A program made the position numbers and the translations under genes. A model generated the notes under the pieces. The model saw only the letters and a list, made by a program, of their open reading frames with translations, did not search any database and was not told where the DNA came from. DNA of 64,000 nt, taken from NCBI RefSeq assembly GCF_014805625.2, contig NW_023998414.1, positions 32,593,798-32,657,797 on the forward strand, in the 5' to 3' direction. The stretch's first letter is position 1, and each line of letters opens with the position of its first letter. This document shows, piece by piece, positions 27,101-38,820 of this stretch. The DNA comes from Glossina fuscipes (lineage: Eukaryota > Arthropoda > Insecta > Diptera > Glossinidae).

Positions 27101-30100
27101 TTAAGTCAGTCAGTCGTTCATCATTATTCAAAATGTGAATAGGTTTTTAAGATTTTACGTAGAGCATTTCCTAAGCGAGTAAAATTGATCTAAATTTTAA
27201 TTAGTAAAAATTTACAAATCATTGAACCGTTAACGACTATAATGAAAGTTTTTCCTTTTCTTTGAGATAAGTGACAATTTTTGATTAGCTTTTTGATCAG
27301 GCTTTGTACTCAATTAGAAGTAGGCGATTGCAATACGCTAAGCGCTACGCAATAAGCGTTAAATTTCAATTAATTAGAATTCAATCTTGCCATAGCATGA
27401 CTAGGCGTACATCATGTCAGCTGTAAGGAATATTTCTCTTTATTATAATAACGAACAGCTAATGAACTGTACCGAATGCATATCTTTACGCTCATCACAG
27501 CAGGACGGGGGCACATTAATTTTATTCAAAACGTGGGCAATAATTTGAAGCAGGTTTCAGCCGCTTTATAAAGTATATAAATTTTTCATTAGCGTTAAAT
27601 TGCGATTCATTTATCCGCCTATCTGTCTGCTTAATGCTATTCCAAAAGGTCATACCTACAGGCAGCATCATAAAAGTGAGGGCATTTTTCTTTTCGACGA
27701 GGAAAAACAATTATTTATCTACTCATTCCTCATAAACTTTAACGGATAAATATAGAAAAATTTTAACGTATATTCTATGGGCAATGCTGTAGTACCAGTA
27801 CAAAATTGGCCATGCCTGCACAATATTGTTGTGGAAAAATTTTTAAAAACGTTTACAGCGCCGGAAAGCAATCTTGGAATGCACCTAAGCGTGCCCGTCT
27901 GTGTGCCTTTTTGTCTGTCCACCTGATCAACTAAGTAGTATCTATGGTAAGCATTCTTCTATTGGCAAGAATGAAGATATCGCCTACAAGTCCGCAAACT
28001 AGTCAAACGGCACGTCTGAGAATATGTTTGCTTTCCGTGCTTATTGTTCCCCTTACTCATACACCGTAACGTATAAACGCTAGAAGCAATAAAAATGCAT
28101 CCACGACCACCAAAATTTATAGAATACGAAAATTTTGTTTTTTCTTTTTGATCCTTTTCAGGATAACCGTGATAGCTATAGAAGATTCGGACGCAACTGA
28201 TGAATATGACTTGCTTACTTCTTTTTTTTTTTTTTTTTTGATTTCTTACTTTTGAATTTTATTTATTACCGACTAACAAAATTGAGTAAGCAATAGATAT
28301 CGGAGAATATAGCGTAAACCGGGTTGTAATTGTTCTCTGGTTTTTTTTTGCAAACCAATGTGATATTGTGTATTCAATTGACTATTAACCAAGCCACGCA
28401 CACGTTTAAACCAACGCATTTTTTGTTAGCAAAACAAAAGCAAAAGCGCTTATTGAATGAAGTGGAAATATTTATGTTCGATTCGCTGCATCAGTCTGTC
28501 TATGCTATGTAAAAATAATTGCTGACACTTATAATTCTATAGGATTTAAGCTAAAAATTTATGCGGTCTAAAATTCTATAAATGTTTATGCAAAAACAAC
28601 AAAACGGCAGCGAATACAATTTCAGTTTGGCAATAAGCGCATGATTTACAACCTGCGGTCAAAAGCCATTTGACTTAAGCCGCAATAAGTGGTTGCAAAG
28701 TTTTTCTATCAAATATTTACTTTTTATTAATTATTTAAAAATAAAAAAAATATAAATTTTTTTTTTTTTAGTTTTACATGTATTCTTATACTGGGAAGCC
28801 TAAATTACAAAACCTCAAACATTTCATTTAATTAAATTTTCTCTTTTTATCTTTGCTCTAGAAGTTAAAATAACTCTTCCTCTTGCCTAACAATCCTCAG
28901 CATCACAACGAAATTGCAAAGAATAATATATTTATTGGTTTCTTTGTTCATTTTTGTTTTTATTTTTATCCATTTATTATACCGATGATAACGAATGCTG
29001 TGGGATATTATTAATTTTGCCAAAACATTCGACACACTCAGAAGGAAAATCGACTTTGGTGTGCCCGTCTGACCAAGGAGTTGAAATTCGGCAGGAATAT
29101 GGGAAGTTCTTGCGCGCATGTTGGTATTACAAATAACCAAAGTTGGTGAAAGTATACGTAAACTGACAGTGTCTCTCTTTTTAAAATGAAAAACAAGGAA
29201 TATTGCTCTTTACTCACCAAATCGTACGCGTATTCTAGGGACGATCCTATTCCCATTACCTATAAAAGCATGGAAATATCAAAAAAAAAAATAATGTAAA
29301 GATGGTGGGTGCAAATGTTTCGGTTATGGCAAAACATAATTTTCTTATTTTTTTTTTTTTGTTTTTTTTTACTTTTTTATTAGAAAGATTTATAAAATTG
29401 TGATTATCTCTCCTCGCTCTTCCTATCATTGCGAAGCAAAATTTACCCAGCGATGAATTGTTCACCCATCCAAGGGAACGTTACTAATGACTAATCATCG
29501 AATGAAAATCGGGTGAATGAAAATGAGATAATAGCATTGCAAGATTTTTAAACCATTTAAAGTTTACTATATTTTTACGATAGATGGCAGTGGAGTGTGA
29601 GGCCAGTGTTGTGTAGTGAAATGAAAAAACTAAATTTTTAGAGAAAAATATAAAGATGAGAGAAAGGTAGAGTAGAAGGGTAATCGGACTCAACTTCGGG
29701 GTCTCTCATCGACATCATCAGTAAGCTTCAGTAAGCTAAGTTTCGTCTGTCCATCTATTCGTATTAGGATAAAGTGCTTGGTTTTTTTTTTCTTCTGACG
29801 CATTCGTCTGTGGGAAGTTTATAACCCTCTCCCACATCTCCCGACCTAGCTTAGCTCAGTCTTGGCAGGTACGACAGCGTCCAATCCACTTTAAGTGGCA
29901 CTCAAGAGTGGGCCCTGAAAATAGTAAAGTAACTATGTTACGTAAAAGTTAAGCATAAGTTGTTACGTTGTAAAGCGAGAATTTGCAAACACAGCTGTTA
30001 CAAAAGCTCACCAAAAAACACCTGTATATATGTGGAAAAAAAACTAAAAATAAAAAAGGCCTGATAATGTCCAAATATGCTGAAGGCATGTGTACCAACA

Positions 30101-30571
30101 TAACAAAGGAAAAATTCGGAAAATCGAATGTACATAGCCTACGAGTCCACCGGTTTTTTGAACGCATCTCGAATATACATCAATTTTACCAAAAGATATT
30201 TTGAATCGATTCGCTTATTTTAAATCGTCCGCCTATTTGCCCACACGTCTGTAGTAGGCAATTTATGGTAATAGTAAAATCTTTAAAGCACTTTCAATGC
30301 CAATCTTCTTCACTAATGCAATTAAGCCCTATCTAGCAGTTATAGTTAATCTTTTTTGTCCTTTGCTTTTCTCGATGAAAACACTGTGCAAGGTTTGCCT
30401 CAAGAAATATTTTCATTATTTTTCAGTGAAAAATTATTGCAATAATAGTAAGCGGTGCGAGAAGTCGATTTACGAAATCAATCAGCGAAAATATGGCTAA
30501 AGCTTGGGAAAAACCTGAAAAGTCAGTATTAGGTAAAGTTTGAATGAAAATTGAATCTATAGATTATATAA
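24121..30571. other. AT-rich stretch, no gene seen
   Basis: Poly(A) at about 24530-24565, TCTG repeats near 25308-25330, an AT repeat near 26500-26523. Patches with GTCTG/CTGTCC motifs near 27620, 27895-27920 and 29060 may be old copies of the dispersed repeat family on the minus strand, but they are too diverged to delimit. Confidence 0.55.
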
Positions 30572-31066
30572 ATGCAAATTGATATTGAAAACATGGAATG
30601 GAAAACATTTACAGATGCTTGGTTGCGCAAAGTTGATGAAATAATCGGCGATACGAGTGAACCTATACCAGGAGGATACCAGACAGAAAAGATTGGTCAA
30701 ATTGACAAGTTGCCTACGAAGTTGTTGAATGGACTTTTAACCGATGAAGAAGGCGTGAAGAGAAAGCTGAAAACAAAAGATGAATATGATGGTAATTTGG
30801 CAAAAAGGCATAGATCGAATAGTTTGGATGACTTAGCATATAACATAATATTGAAGGATGTGAGCACTCAAACTGATGGTGCGAGTATTTTTGAGCAAAG
30901 CGCATTGAATGTAGGAGTGCAAACGCTCTCCCCCGATACCGATATGGGCGGGCGAACATCGAAAATCGAAAATGTCAGTTTAACTAAGCTTACAGCTCTG
31001 CTCCCACAACTTAATAGCCATGATTTGGAGGCATTGTATAGGTTTGCTGAATTATTCTTGGAATAA
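30572..31066 (+). CDS. Single-exon hypothetical protein with NLS-like and TQT motifs
   Basis: An open frame of 164 codons with balanced, non-repetitive composition, unlike most frames here. I do not recognise the family. The first ATG (30572) follows an in-frame TAA and has a poor context; the eighth codon (ATG at 30593, AAAACATGG) has a strong start context and may be the true start. Residues 62-81 contain basic clusters KRKLKTK and KRHR, resembling a bipartite nuclear localisation signal. Residues 99-101 are TQT (in DVSTQTD) and 116-118 are VQT (in NVGVQT), like the short motifs bound by dynein light chain LC8; two about 17 residues apart could bind one LC8 dimer. Residues 136-163 look helical and amphipathic, ending in ALYRFAELFLE. 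No transmembrane segment or signal peptide is seen. It could be a complete small gene or the last exon of a longer one, although no convincing upstream exon was found. Confidence 0.62.
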   Translation: MQIDIENMEWKTFTDAWLRKVDEIIGDTSEPIPGGYQTEKIGQIDKLPTKLLNGLLTDEEGVKRKLKTKDEYDGNLAKRHRSNSLDDLAYNIILKDVSTQTDGASIFEQSALNVGVQTLSPDTDMGGRTSKIENVSLTKLTALLPQLNSHDLEALYRFAELFLE

Positions 31067-31148
31067 TTCAATTCAGTGATTGACTTTTTGATATGTGAAA
31101 GTAGCTGATATAACAGTACAAATAATAATATAGCGCTATTTCATATAC

Positions 31149-31154
31149 AATAAA
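31149..31154 (+). promoter_or_regulatory. polyadenylation signal AATAAA of the 30572 gene
   Basis: AATAAA begins 83 bases after the TAA of the hypothetical gene at 30572-31066, followed by T-rich sequence. The short 3' untranslated region fits a compact real gene. Confidence 0.5.
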
Positions 31155-31169
31155 AACTTTTCTTTCACA

Positions 31170-33092
31170 TATAATTTTATGTCTGATAATTTCTCTTATA
31201 TAATAAAAATTACTTTCAGCAAACGCTCTCTTTCATTATTCTAGGAGGCAGGAGGGTTCAGTTTTTTTTTTTTTTTTTTCAAATTTCCTTTATTTATGTT
31301 AACTAATTGCCACTGCTCTGTACGAATATTGATTGATTTAATGCCATAAAGTGCGGCTCAACTTCATTCAACCTTTAATGGAATACTCTTTGGAAGCCCG
31401 AAGTCTCTGAGTCGTAAGCTTTCAAGCGATGCTCAGGCAACCACGGTCATCTATGAGTTGCGACCTTTTTGGAATCCATAACTAGATAACGTGGTGGCGG
31501 GTCTATACCTTCCGTTACCCGGTTTCAAACAGAAGATGTTATACAAATCGTGGCCATCTTCAAATATGGAATTCTTAGAGCGTCTCATATATAAATTGAA
31601 AATTTTTTCCGACCTCCGACTTCGTAAATCGTTTTTTTCCTTCGGTGCGTTACCATTCACCCGAAAAGAATTATATATGTAATAGTCAATACGAAACATG
31701 GATTTGTTTTATGTGGAACGGTAAATGGCGCAACAATGTATGAGTTAGAAGGTTGTATTTGATGTACGCAGCAACGGCACAAGCATGAAATGTAGTTTTG
31801 GGGTATACGGATTTAACATTTATGACGTTTTATTGCGTCATCAACAAGCGTCAAATACGCATATATTATAAAGTTGAAAATTACTTGTATAATGTTGTTT
31901 TGTTGTTTTCAATATTTCGAAAATTATTTCTTCGTGAAGAGCATTCATTGAAGAATCGTATCGATTTCTTTGAAAAGCTTACGGTGAACATCATATGTGA
32001 AGTTTCAAAAGGGGGGATAATTTCGATGTTACAGACAAGAAAAGACAGAAAAACCGGCCGAAAAAGTATCAATGTACAGACTTACAAGCATAGTTGGACG
32101 AGGTTGAGCTTAAAACAAGAGTCATCTCTTTATTATACCACAACTAGGAATGAAAAGCGGATTTATTTTGAAATTCGCGTAAGCGTAAACGATATATCGA
32201 AGGTTTAGGCGCTTCATGCACAAAAGCTTGCAAGATCGCAAGAACCGTTTTGCCAAGAAGACGGTGCTCTATATTCCGGGGGTAAACAAACTGCTTTGTG
32301 CAACAGACCCAAAGTCCTCAAAATAAGGTTTTTTCGATAACTGCGGCTAAAGAAACAGTTGTCGGATTATTTTAGATCGGTTTATAGATTATAGGATAAT
32401 TATTTCGGCAAACCCTGCATATCGTAAAATGTTTCTAACAGTTTAACTTATCCTCTCTTTTTTTCTGCTCTTGAACAATTACTTACACATTCTTTAAATC
32501 AAGCTCAAGTCAATTTAACGATTAACTCTAACATGCTGTAGCTTGTCTTTTAGTTCTATGCAATCAATCTTTAGTCGGCTGCTCGTCTCGTTCCATCAAT
32601 GTATTCGCCCCTGAACTATGGCATTGCCATTTCAAATATATGTTAGATGTAATTCATAGAAGCATCTAACTCCTTTCCTTATGACAGATCAGTTTGGTAT
32701 GTTGCATCCTTTATAAGGTAAAAGAAGTTCTTCGCTCGCCTTCCGATCCGGTCTATGTCTTTTCAATCTGTTGTTTGTCTGTTGCGTTACCACGAGTTGC
32801 TTACATCGGAAAAGATGCATTGATGATAACTTCACGTTTAACTCTCTGCAATTGTTCTTAGAAGTTATAACAATAATTGTCCCTTAGAAAGAAACAGAGT
32901 CAATATATATTGCACTCGGTTATAATAGTCGCATTATTTCGCCGATTATGAGATTACCTCAATCAACTATGATACTATTACGGGTGTAAAAATGTTCTTG
33001 ACGTGTTCTTCCAAAATAATTAGATTGCTAGTCATCCGAATTCGTTGTTTCGTTAAGATGTGGCAACTCTAATTTCGACATTTGAAATATAT
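31170..33092. other. Non-coding or eroded stretch after the 30572 gene
   Basis: A 136-codon frame at 31798-32208 lacks an ATG start. A following patch at 32200-32330 reads FMHKSLQDRKNRFAKKTVLY in another frame and may be eroded coding sequence of unknown origin. Nothing else recognised. Confidence 0.4.
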
Positions 33093-33455
33093 TGTTGCGA
33101 AATTCGCCTTCTCTAGATACGATTCGTATTACAAGATCGTAATTTTATTTGCAAACAATTCGTTATTTACAATTTACTTAATTTAATAGCATTGTTAACT
33201 TAAACTTTCTTTCCGACTCAAATGTTTATTTTCCAACTGACTGTGCCTTCCGCAAACATTCTCTTTATATACATTTTTACAAGCATATTACTATTATCTA
33301 AGTTCATGGCTTCATTTTTAGTCCGTTAATCCACTTTTCCACTAATCTTTTTCGTCGGCCGGCAGCTGCACTTGGTTTTTCCCCTCTCTCGCAAAATTTT
33401 TTTTCTAGAATTTTTTTTTATGAATGAAATCTTTACCGCTTCTACCTTGGTAACA
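33093..33455 (-). mobile_element. Candidate solo LTR (gypsy-like), minus strand
   Basis: On the plus strand this block starts TGTTGCGAAATTC and ends GGTAACA, giving the TG...CA ends with short inverted termini (TGTT/AACA) typical of LTRs. Read on the minus strand it has a TATA-like ATATAAAGAG (33261-33270) followed about 110 bases later by AATAAA (33144-33149), then the 3' end, the usual LTR promoter and polyadenylation order. No internal coding region lies next to it, so it would be a solo LTR. The five flanking bases do not match (TATAT against CGCTG), so the ends are uncertain. Confidence 0.35.
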
Positions 33456-34677
33456 CGCTGCAGTTTTTAAATTTTAAACATGACTCGATTAGTGATAGGT
33501 TATCAATATTTCTTTACAAATTCTCTTTACCTCATTCGATTTAGGGTTTCTTGCATTCTTCCCAAGTGTGTAATAAAGTATGTAGTTGAGTATAATATAA
33601 TACCAAACATGGCATAGTAGGTGGTACAAAAGTGCTTAGCATTGTATGACGCGTATTGTGTACTCTAGTTGCATCTAGCAGTCTTATCCATACGATATAC
33701 TATCCGACACTGGCCTATGCAATCTCGCACAATGTCGTGGAAAGATTTGCAGCGCGTACATATAGGAAGCGGTGACACTACTCGCATTGAAGAGAACTAA
33801 GATAACTTTATAAAACGGATATATAAAAAATGACTTCTTGATTAAATTGTTGGCAAATATTTGAACGAAGAATGGAACAACTTCTATACTAAGATGAATG
33901 CATTCATTTTGATTTAGCGGGAAAGAATTAAACAGCAACAGCTAGAATAAATATTCAACCTTTCATAGCAAAGTTTACATATTCATGTCAACAAACGTAA
34001 GCTAAAAACAGAGTTAATGTGCGTAGGGAAATTCTCAAATAAATATGTAACCGCATACACATTATGTTGCGCTTTATGGCGAGCAACGATATAATGCCAA
34101 AAACAACTAAATGACAAGATTGTCGACACTTTTTGTTCAAAATTAGAAGGAGTAACATCCCACGGGCTTTTAGTGTTTCAGTTATCACTAACACTGGCAG
34201 GAGTGCCGTTAATTAGCAGCCATTTGATTACTAAATCATTGATTCTCATTCTATGTATGCGCAAATTTCTGTTAATGGCTTCTTGATATAGCTTTACAAA
34301 ATCGCAATTCTATGGTTTTAGGTTATTATGTGTTCTAGTGTAACTATAACTGTCCAAGATACCGAATGTTTTGTATTGCTTTCGTTTCACCTACAAACAC
34401 TAAATGTTATGTCCGTCAAATTCTCCGAATAAATTTTACTGAAAATATTCTATAAAAAAATATGAGGACATTTTTTTATAATTGAAAATTATAGTGATAT
34501 TGTAGGAATAATTTAAATAGGCTTTGCAATCATAAAATGAGATAACTCTTATCCTTAGGCTTATCTTCGTATAAATATACATTTATGCCATAACAAATGT
34601 TCAATTAAAAACCACAAAATTTTCATCGTCCGATTCGGCGCGACGAGAATCATTAACAGAATTTTTGCTCATACATA

Positions 34678-35347
34678 TTAGTTTGGGGAAAAAGAAATCC
34701 ATTATTTTTTCGGTAGATGGCTGCACTGATAGATTTCTCGTAAACTATCCCTCAAACAATTTCCGATACTGTACATTTACATACTGTACGTTTCACAGTA
34801 AAAAAAATTCTTTTGTTGTTTTTTGTTTGGTGCATTCAGTTGTGAGTTACAGCGTGTTAAAATTGGCCAAACGCTAAATTCGGATCTCTACTGTCGAACA
34901 ACTGGACCGTTTGAAGATAGCGATTGACCAGAAACGGCCAGAATTGGCCAACAGGAGAGGTGTCGTGTTCCACCAGGACAACGCTAGGCCACACACATCT
35001 ACAGTGACTCGCCAGAAACTTCGGGAGCTTGGTTGGGAAGTTTTAATGCATCCGCCATACAGTCCGCACTTGGCACCAAGCGATTATCATCTTTTTCTTG
35101 CATTGCAAAATTTCTTTAATGATAAAAAATTGGAATCTAGGGAGGATTGTGAAAATCGACTACTAGAGTTTTTTGCAAATAGAGACCAGGACTTCTATGA
35201 CAGAGGCATTTTGAAGTTACCTTTAAAGTGGCAACAAATCGTACAACAAAACGGTGCATATTTGACCCAAATCGGACAATCCGAAACATGTTAAATAATG
35301 TCCTGAAGTTCATATAAAAATAATGGATTTCTTTTTCCCCAAACTAA
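34678..35347 (+). mobile_element. Internally deleted mariner element (mellifera-like), intact TIRs
   Basis: A 670-bp element bounded by a perfect 32-bp inverted repeat (34678-34709 against 35316-35347), beginning TTAGTTTGGGGAAAAAG. TA dinucleotides flank both ends (34676-34677 and 35348-35349), as expected for the TA target duplication of mariner. Full mariners are about 1.3 kb. Here the 5' end and untranslated leader (to about 34875) are joined to the second half of the transposase gene, so the N-terminal DNA-binding domain and first catalytic Asp are gone. The element cannot make its own transposase but keeps the ends that a related transposase would recognise. The perfect TIRs suggest recent movement compared with the other relics in the window. 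Confidence 0.92.
34878..35294 (+). pseudogene. mariner transposase, C-terminal half only
   Basis: An open frame without a starting ATG encodes the catalytic C-terminal half of a mariner transposase. It reads STVEQLDRLKIAIDQKRPEL, then HQDNARPHTS with the second catalytic Asp, then HPPYSPHLAPSDYHLF with the third Asp. The two Asp residues are separated by exactly 34 residues, the mariner D34D signature. The frame continues through FFANRDQDFYDRGI and KWQQIVQQNGAYL to its natural TAA. The typical PYSPDLAPSD block here has H in place of the first D. The N-terminal helix-turn-helix domain is deleted, so the product would be inactive. The frame is still open through the retained part, consistent with a young deletion. 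Confidence 0.9.
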
Positions 35348-36393
35348 TATAATGACAATAAAAAGGCAAGCAAAATGAAAGGGCAGTTAATTAACAGCTT
35401 TACTAACGTTGTTGATAGCAGAAGCACCAAGAGCCGTTCTTGGAATTTTACTACTTTCAAGTTTGAACATAGTGTTGCGACGTCTTGTCGTCTTGTAACG
35501 CATAGAAGGTTATCATAAAATCGCATCCTTATCAGTTTGCATTTGAGTAAACATCTTCACAAAGGATATAAATTTATAAATTATACAGCGACTGTTATAA
35601 ACAGAATTTATTCTTTTATGCATTCATTATATTAATTCACATTAATAGAAGGAGTTAAATGCATTAGTAACATATACAATTGCAAGAATTCACATACTTG
35701 TATTAGCGAGGACGACGAGAGTTTGTGTGTACGTATACATATATACATGTATGTATATATATATCCATATCTAGATCGATTAGATTTTGGGTTTTATGTA
35801 CTCAGATACGTGCCTTCTACGTTAACTCTGTTAAAGTTGAGGAAACGACTAGAAAACAGTGACACGGTCATAGGCGGGTGATAGCACCGCTACAACCTTA
35901 AGAAATCAGAAATTTTGCTTTGGACAAATTTACAATAGTTTCGATCTTTAAGTTAAATATATTGAAGCCATCTTTAAAGCGAATCTTCGGGCATCGACTA
36001 TATGCAAAGATGCCTAATACCGACTGCTTCACTCTCTATTTACGTTCGTGAAAAAGATAGTTGGGCAGGTAGAAGAACGGACGGGCGAATTGACTGATAT
36101 TGTAATATGAACTCATTCTCCTAGAACGATAAAGAATATGGATTCTAGAGACTTTGATCATTACGTTTATTCATTCATATAAATAAGATACGAAAGCTAA
36201 TTTTAACGCCATAATATCTTTTATTACAAGATAGAAAACTTTAAAATATAGTAAAGAAACGTGGAAAAATATATTTTATTCTATATATCAATGAATAGCA
36301 ATTATATGCCACACCACAAGTGCTTTAACACCCAGAAGCGCCTAAGATAGACATACCTTTTATTATTGTATATATATATATATATATACACAT

Positions 36394-36500
36394 ATATATA
36401 TAGCGATCTAAGCCTGTCTGCCCGTAAAAGGTCGGTCCATGTAAATCAGTGTTCAAGCTACAGGTCGCAATCTTTGAGATATTTGAATGAAATTCATTGC
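36394..36500 (-). repeat. Dispersed non-coding repeat, minus-strand copy
   Basis: The reverse complement reads TTGCGACCTGTAGCTTGAAC, then TTTACATGGA and GGGCAGACAGGCTTAGATCG, matching the middle of the copy at 42600-42922. Confidence 0.6.
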
Positions 36501-37149
36501 AACGAAATGTTTTCGTTGACCATTTGTTGGATTCTGAAGCGTATAAGAATTCTCAGGATATATAATACAAACCCTTATATGCTAAAAAGGCCTAATTGTC
36601 TAAATGTCTTGTGATGAGCATGTTTTCATAATTATAGTTTGATATAAGAATTAAGTGGACCAAATTTCACCCAAATGGGTCTATTTTTGTATCCTACTCT
36701 ATGTAAGAATTTTCATGAATAGTAAGCACTTCAGAAAGTGCTTTCATTTTTAATATTTTATAATGCAAATTGGACCATATTAGTACTACGAAATTAACAG
36801 GAGGGAATTTGGATCGCAGGTTCTTTAGATCCTTAACTTATATACAGATTATCATGAAAAGCGTCTATAGAGAGAAGGTATAATTCCTAGTTTTTTGGCA
36901 AAAGTAAATTAAGTTTGCTAAATATAGATCAAGGCATATGATATTTTGGGCATTCTCCATGAAGAGTCTGCCTTTCCATGAAAATAATCTATAATTTTTA
37001 ATGTAGGCGAATTAATGTAAGATATTGAATAGTCGCTCTTACCCGACTATAAAATTCTTAATTGTTTTATAAATTTTTAAGTTCATTTCACTAATAATAA
37101 AAGTCTTAATATGAAACTCCTTCAAGTCCTTTTAACATCCTTTATCGTT

Positions 37150-37198
37150 TGGCAAACAGGTTTTTTAGCGTTCACCCAGAACGCGCGAGTTCGACTCC
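37150..37198 (+). repeat. tRNA-like SINE head with strong A and B boxes
   Basis: TTTGGCAAACAGG is close to an A-box. GCGTT/AACGC forms a five-base anticodon-like stem around the seven-base loop CACCCAG, and GAGTTCGACTCC is a near-perfect B-box. The T stem does not pair. The AT- and T-rich stretch after it may be the SINE body. It differs from the head shared by 47381 and 63015, so it may be a second family or a tRNA pseudogene. Confidence 0.45.
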
Positions 37199-38117
37199 TG
37201 TTATGGAAACTTGTAAACAAGTTTAGACTCGGTTTTTTTCTTCCCTTATTGTGTTAAACCCTTTCTCCCCCCTGCGTGGGGCAGTTGAAACGTCATGACT
37301 GTGTCTTTGGTTTTCCTCATCTTTGGAATTTGGTTCTATAGAAACGAGACTAGTATTCATGAAAACTCGAACCTTCAAATGGGAGATTTTCGGAACAATA
37401 TACTCGATCTTTTGCATACGTTTCGTTGCCTTTCGCCAGCTTCTTACGTCGCTAGCTGCTCAAGTTTGGCGTTGCCATCATTTTTCCTATTTCTACATGA
37501 ATAGTGGAATGCGTAAAGCAATGAATTTAAATTTCAGGAGACCAGAGATATAACGCTGTGATCTGTGTCTTGCCCGGCTATAACGATTTTCTTTGTGCTC
37601 TTTTTGTTTCTATCAAAGACTTTTATAGTACAATGTGCTTATTGGCTAAGTGGAGAGACTTTCTTTGCGTGTTCGGTTAAAAAAACGAAAAAGGGAAAAA
37701 ATCCTTTGCGTGATGGTTAATGCACAGTTTTCGCTAAGCCTTATATATTGGCATTCGAAAAGTCTGCAATAAATGCGACATATATGCAAATGCTGTAAAA
37801 AGTTTTACTCCATAACTCGCATAATGTCATTGACAGGTAATCGAACAAATGATTTTTTTTTTGTTTTTTTTTTTTTTTTTTGAAAAATTTTTGATTTAAA
37901 AATTTAGTGGATATGAAAAAAAAAAAAAAAAAAAAAAGAAACATTTTTTTTGTTTCTTCTTTGCTTCTGTTTTGCCCTTTACTCATAAAGTACCGAAAGA
38001 AATGTCCTCATATATCTAATGACAAGAATGACAAAAATCAGTCCTACCTGTTGCATAAAGTATTGCATAAAGTAATAAAATTTAATTTTCTCTTTTCTTT
38101 AAATAGAGGGTTTGTGG

Positions 38118-38167
38118 ATATGAGAGATTCGCCGGCCTCAGCCGAATATAATTTTCTTACTTATTTT
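38118..38167 (+). repeat. Short repeat tail matching 6740-6790
   Basis: GGCCTCAGCCGAATATAATT followed by TTCTTACTTATTTT matches the tail at 6740-6790 over about 25 bases with one difference. Confidence 0.4.
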
Positions 38168-38769
38168 AAAACTGCTTCATATGTGCCAAGTCATAGCTTA
38201 CCATTGCCACTACTACTATTATTAAAGAGTGTTTTTTTTTTTTTTTTTTGGCGCAACCAGAACTTTGTGACGCACACATATATTAGGCAAACTGTATGCG
38301 GCTTTGGCTGACCATCCGTAATGCATAAGTAGCGCATTTCGACGTATAAGAGAGATAGATATAATCGCTTTTCTAGGATAAGAGCCAAAGACGCACAACA
38401 GAGAGGCAAAGTGAGGTTACAGATGGGCACGCATAGAGATGATTTGTATCTTAACGAACTTTAATTACCTTCGTATTAAATAATTTGAATGAAATGTATG
38501 CAATTCTATGCATGGCTGTCAATATGAATGCGATAAAAATTGCTTAAGATGCAAACAAGTTGAATGTCAAAATGAAACTTTATATATAAATTCATTACTT
38601 ATTTTTAATAACTTGGCAGTAAAACTTTAGCTGCACATATAAGCAAAACTCAATGAGAACAAGTTCAGTTGGTGTCGTGAAAATATATCGAGCATGGATT
38701 ATATCAGATGTTATTTAGGTTATGCACTTTTTATGTTTCTTACGTCTGCATACGAACATATCCATATAT

Positions 38770-38771
<2 letters not shown>

Positions 38772-38815
<44 letters not shown>
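38772..38815. repeat. (AT)n microsatellite
   Basis: About 22 uninterrupted AT units. Confidence 0.95.

Positions 38816-38820
<5 letters not shown>

Noticed and set aside
30714..31071. Minus-strand frames opposite the 30572 gene
   Set aside because: They are antisense shadows with less protein-like composition and no signals.
31798..32208. 136-codon plus-strand frame
   Set aside because: It begins with TTG rather than ATG, is AT-driven and has no recognisable motif, start context or polyadenylation signal.
37907..38311. 134-codon plus-strand frame
   Set aside because: It starts in a poly(A) run, includes poly(T) and has no family similarity.
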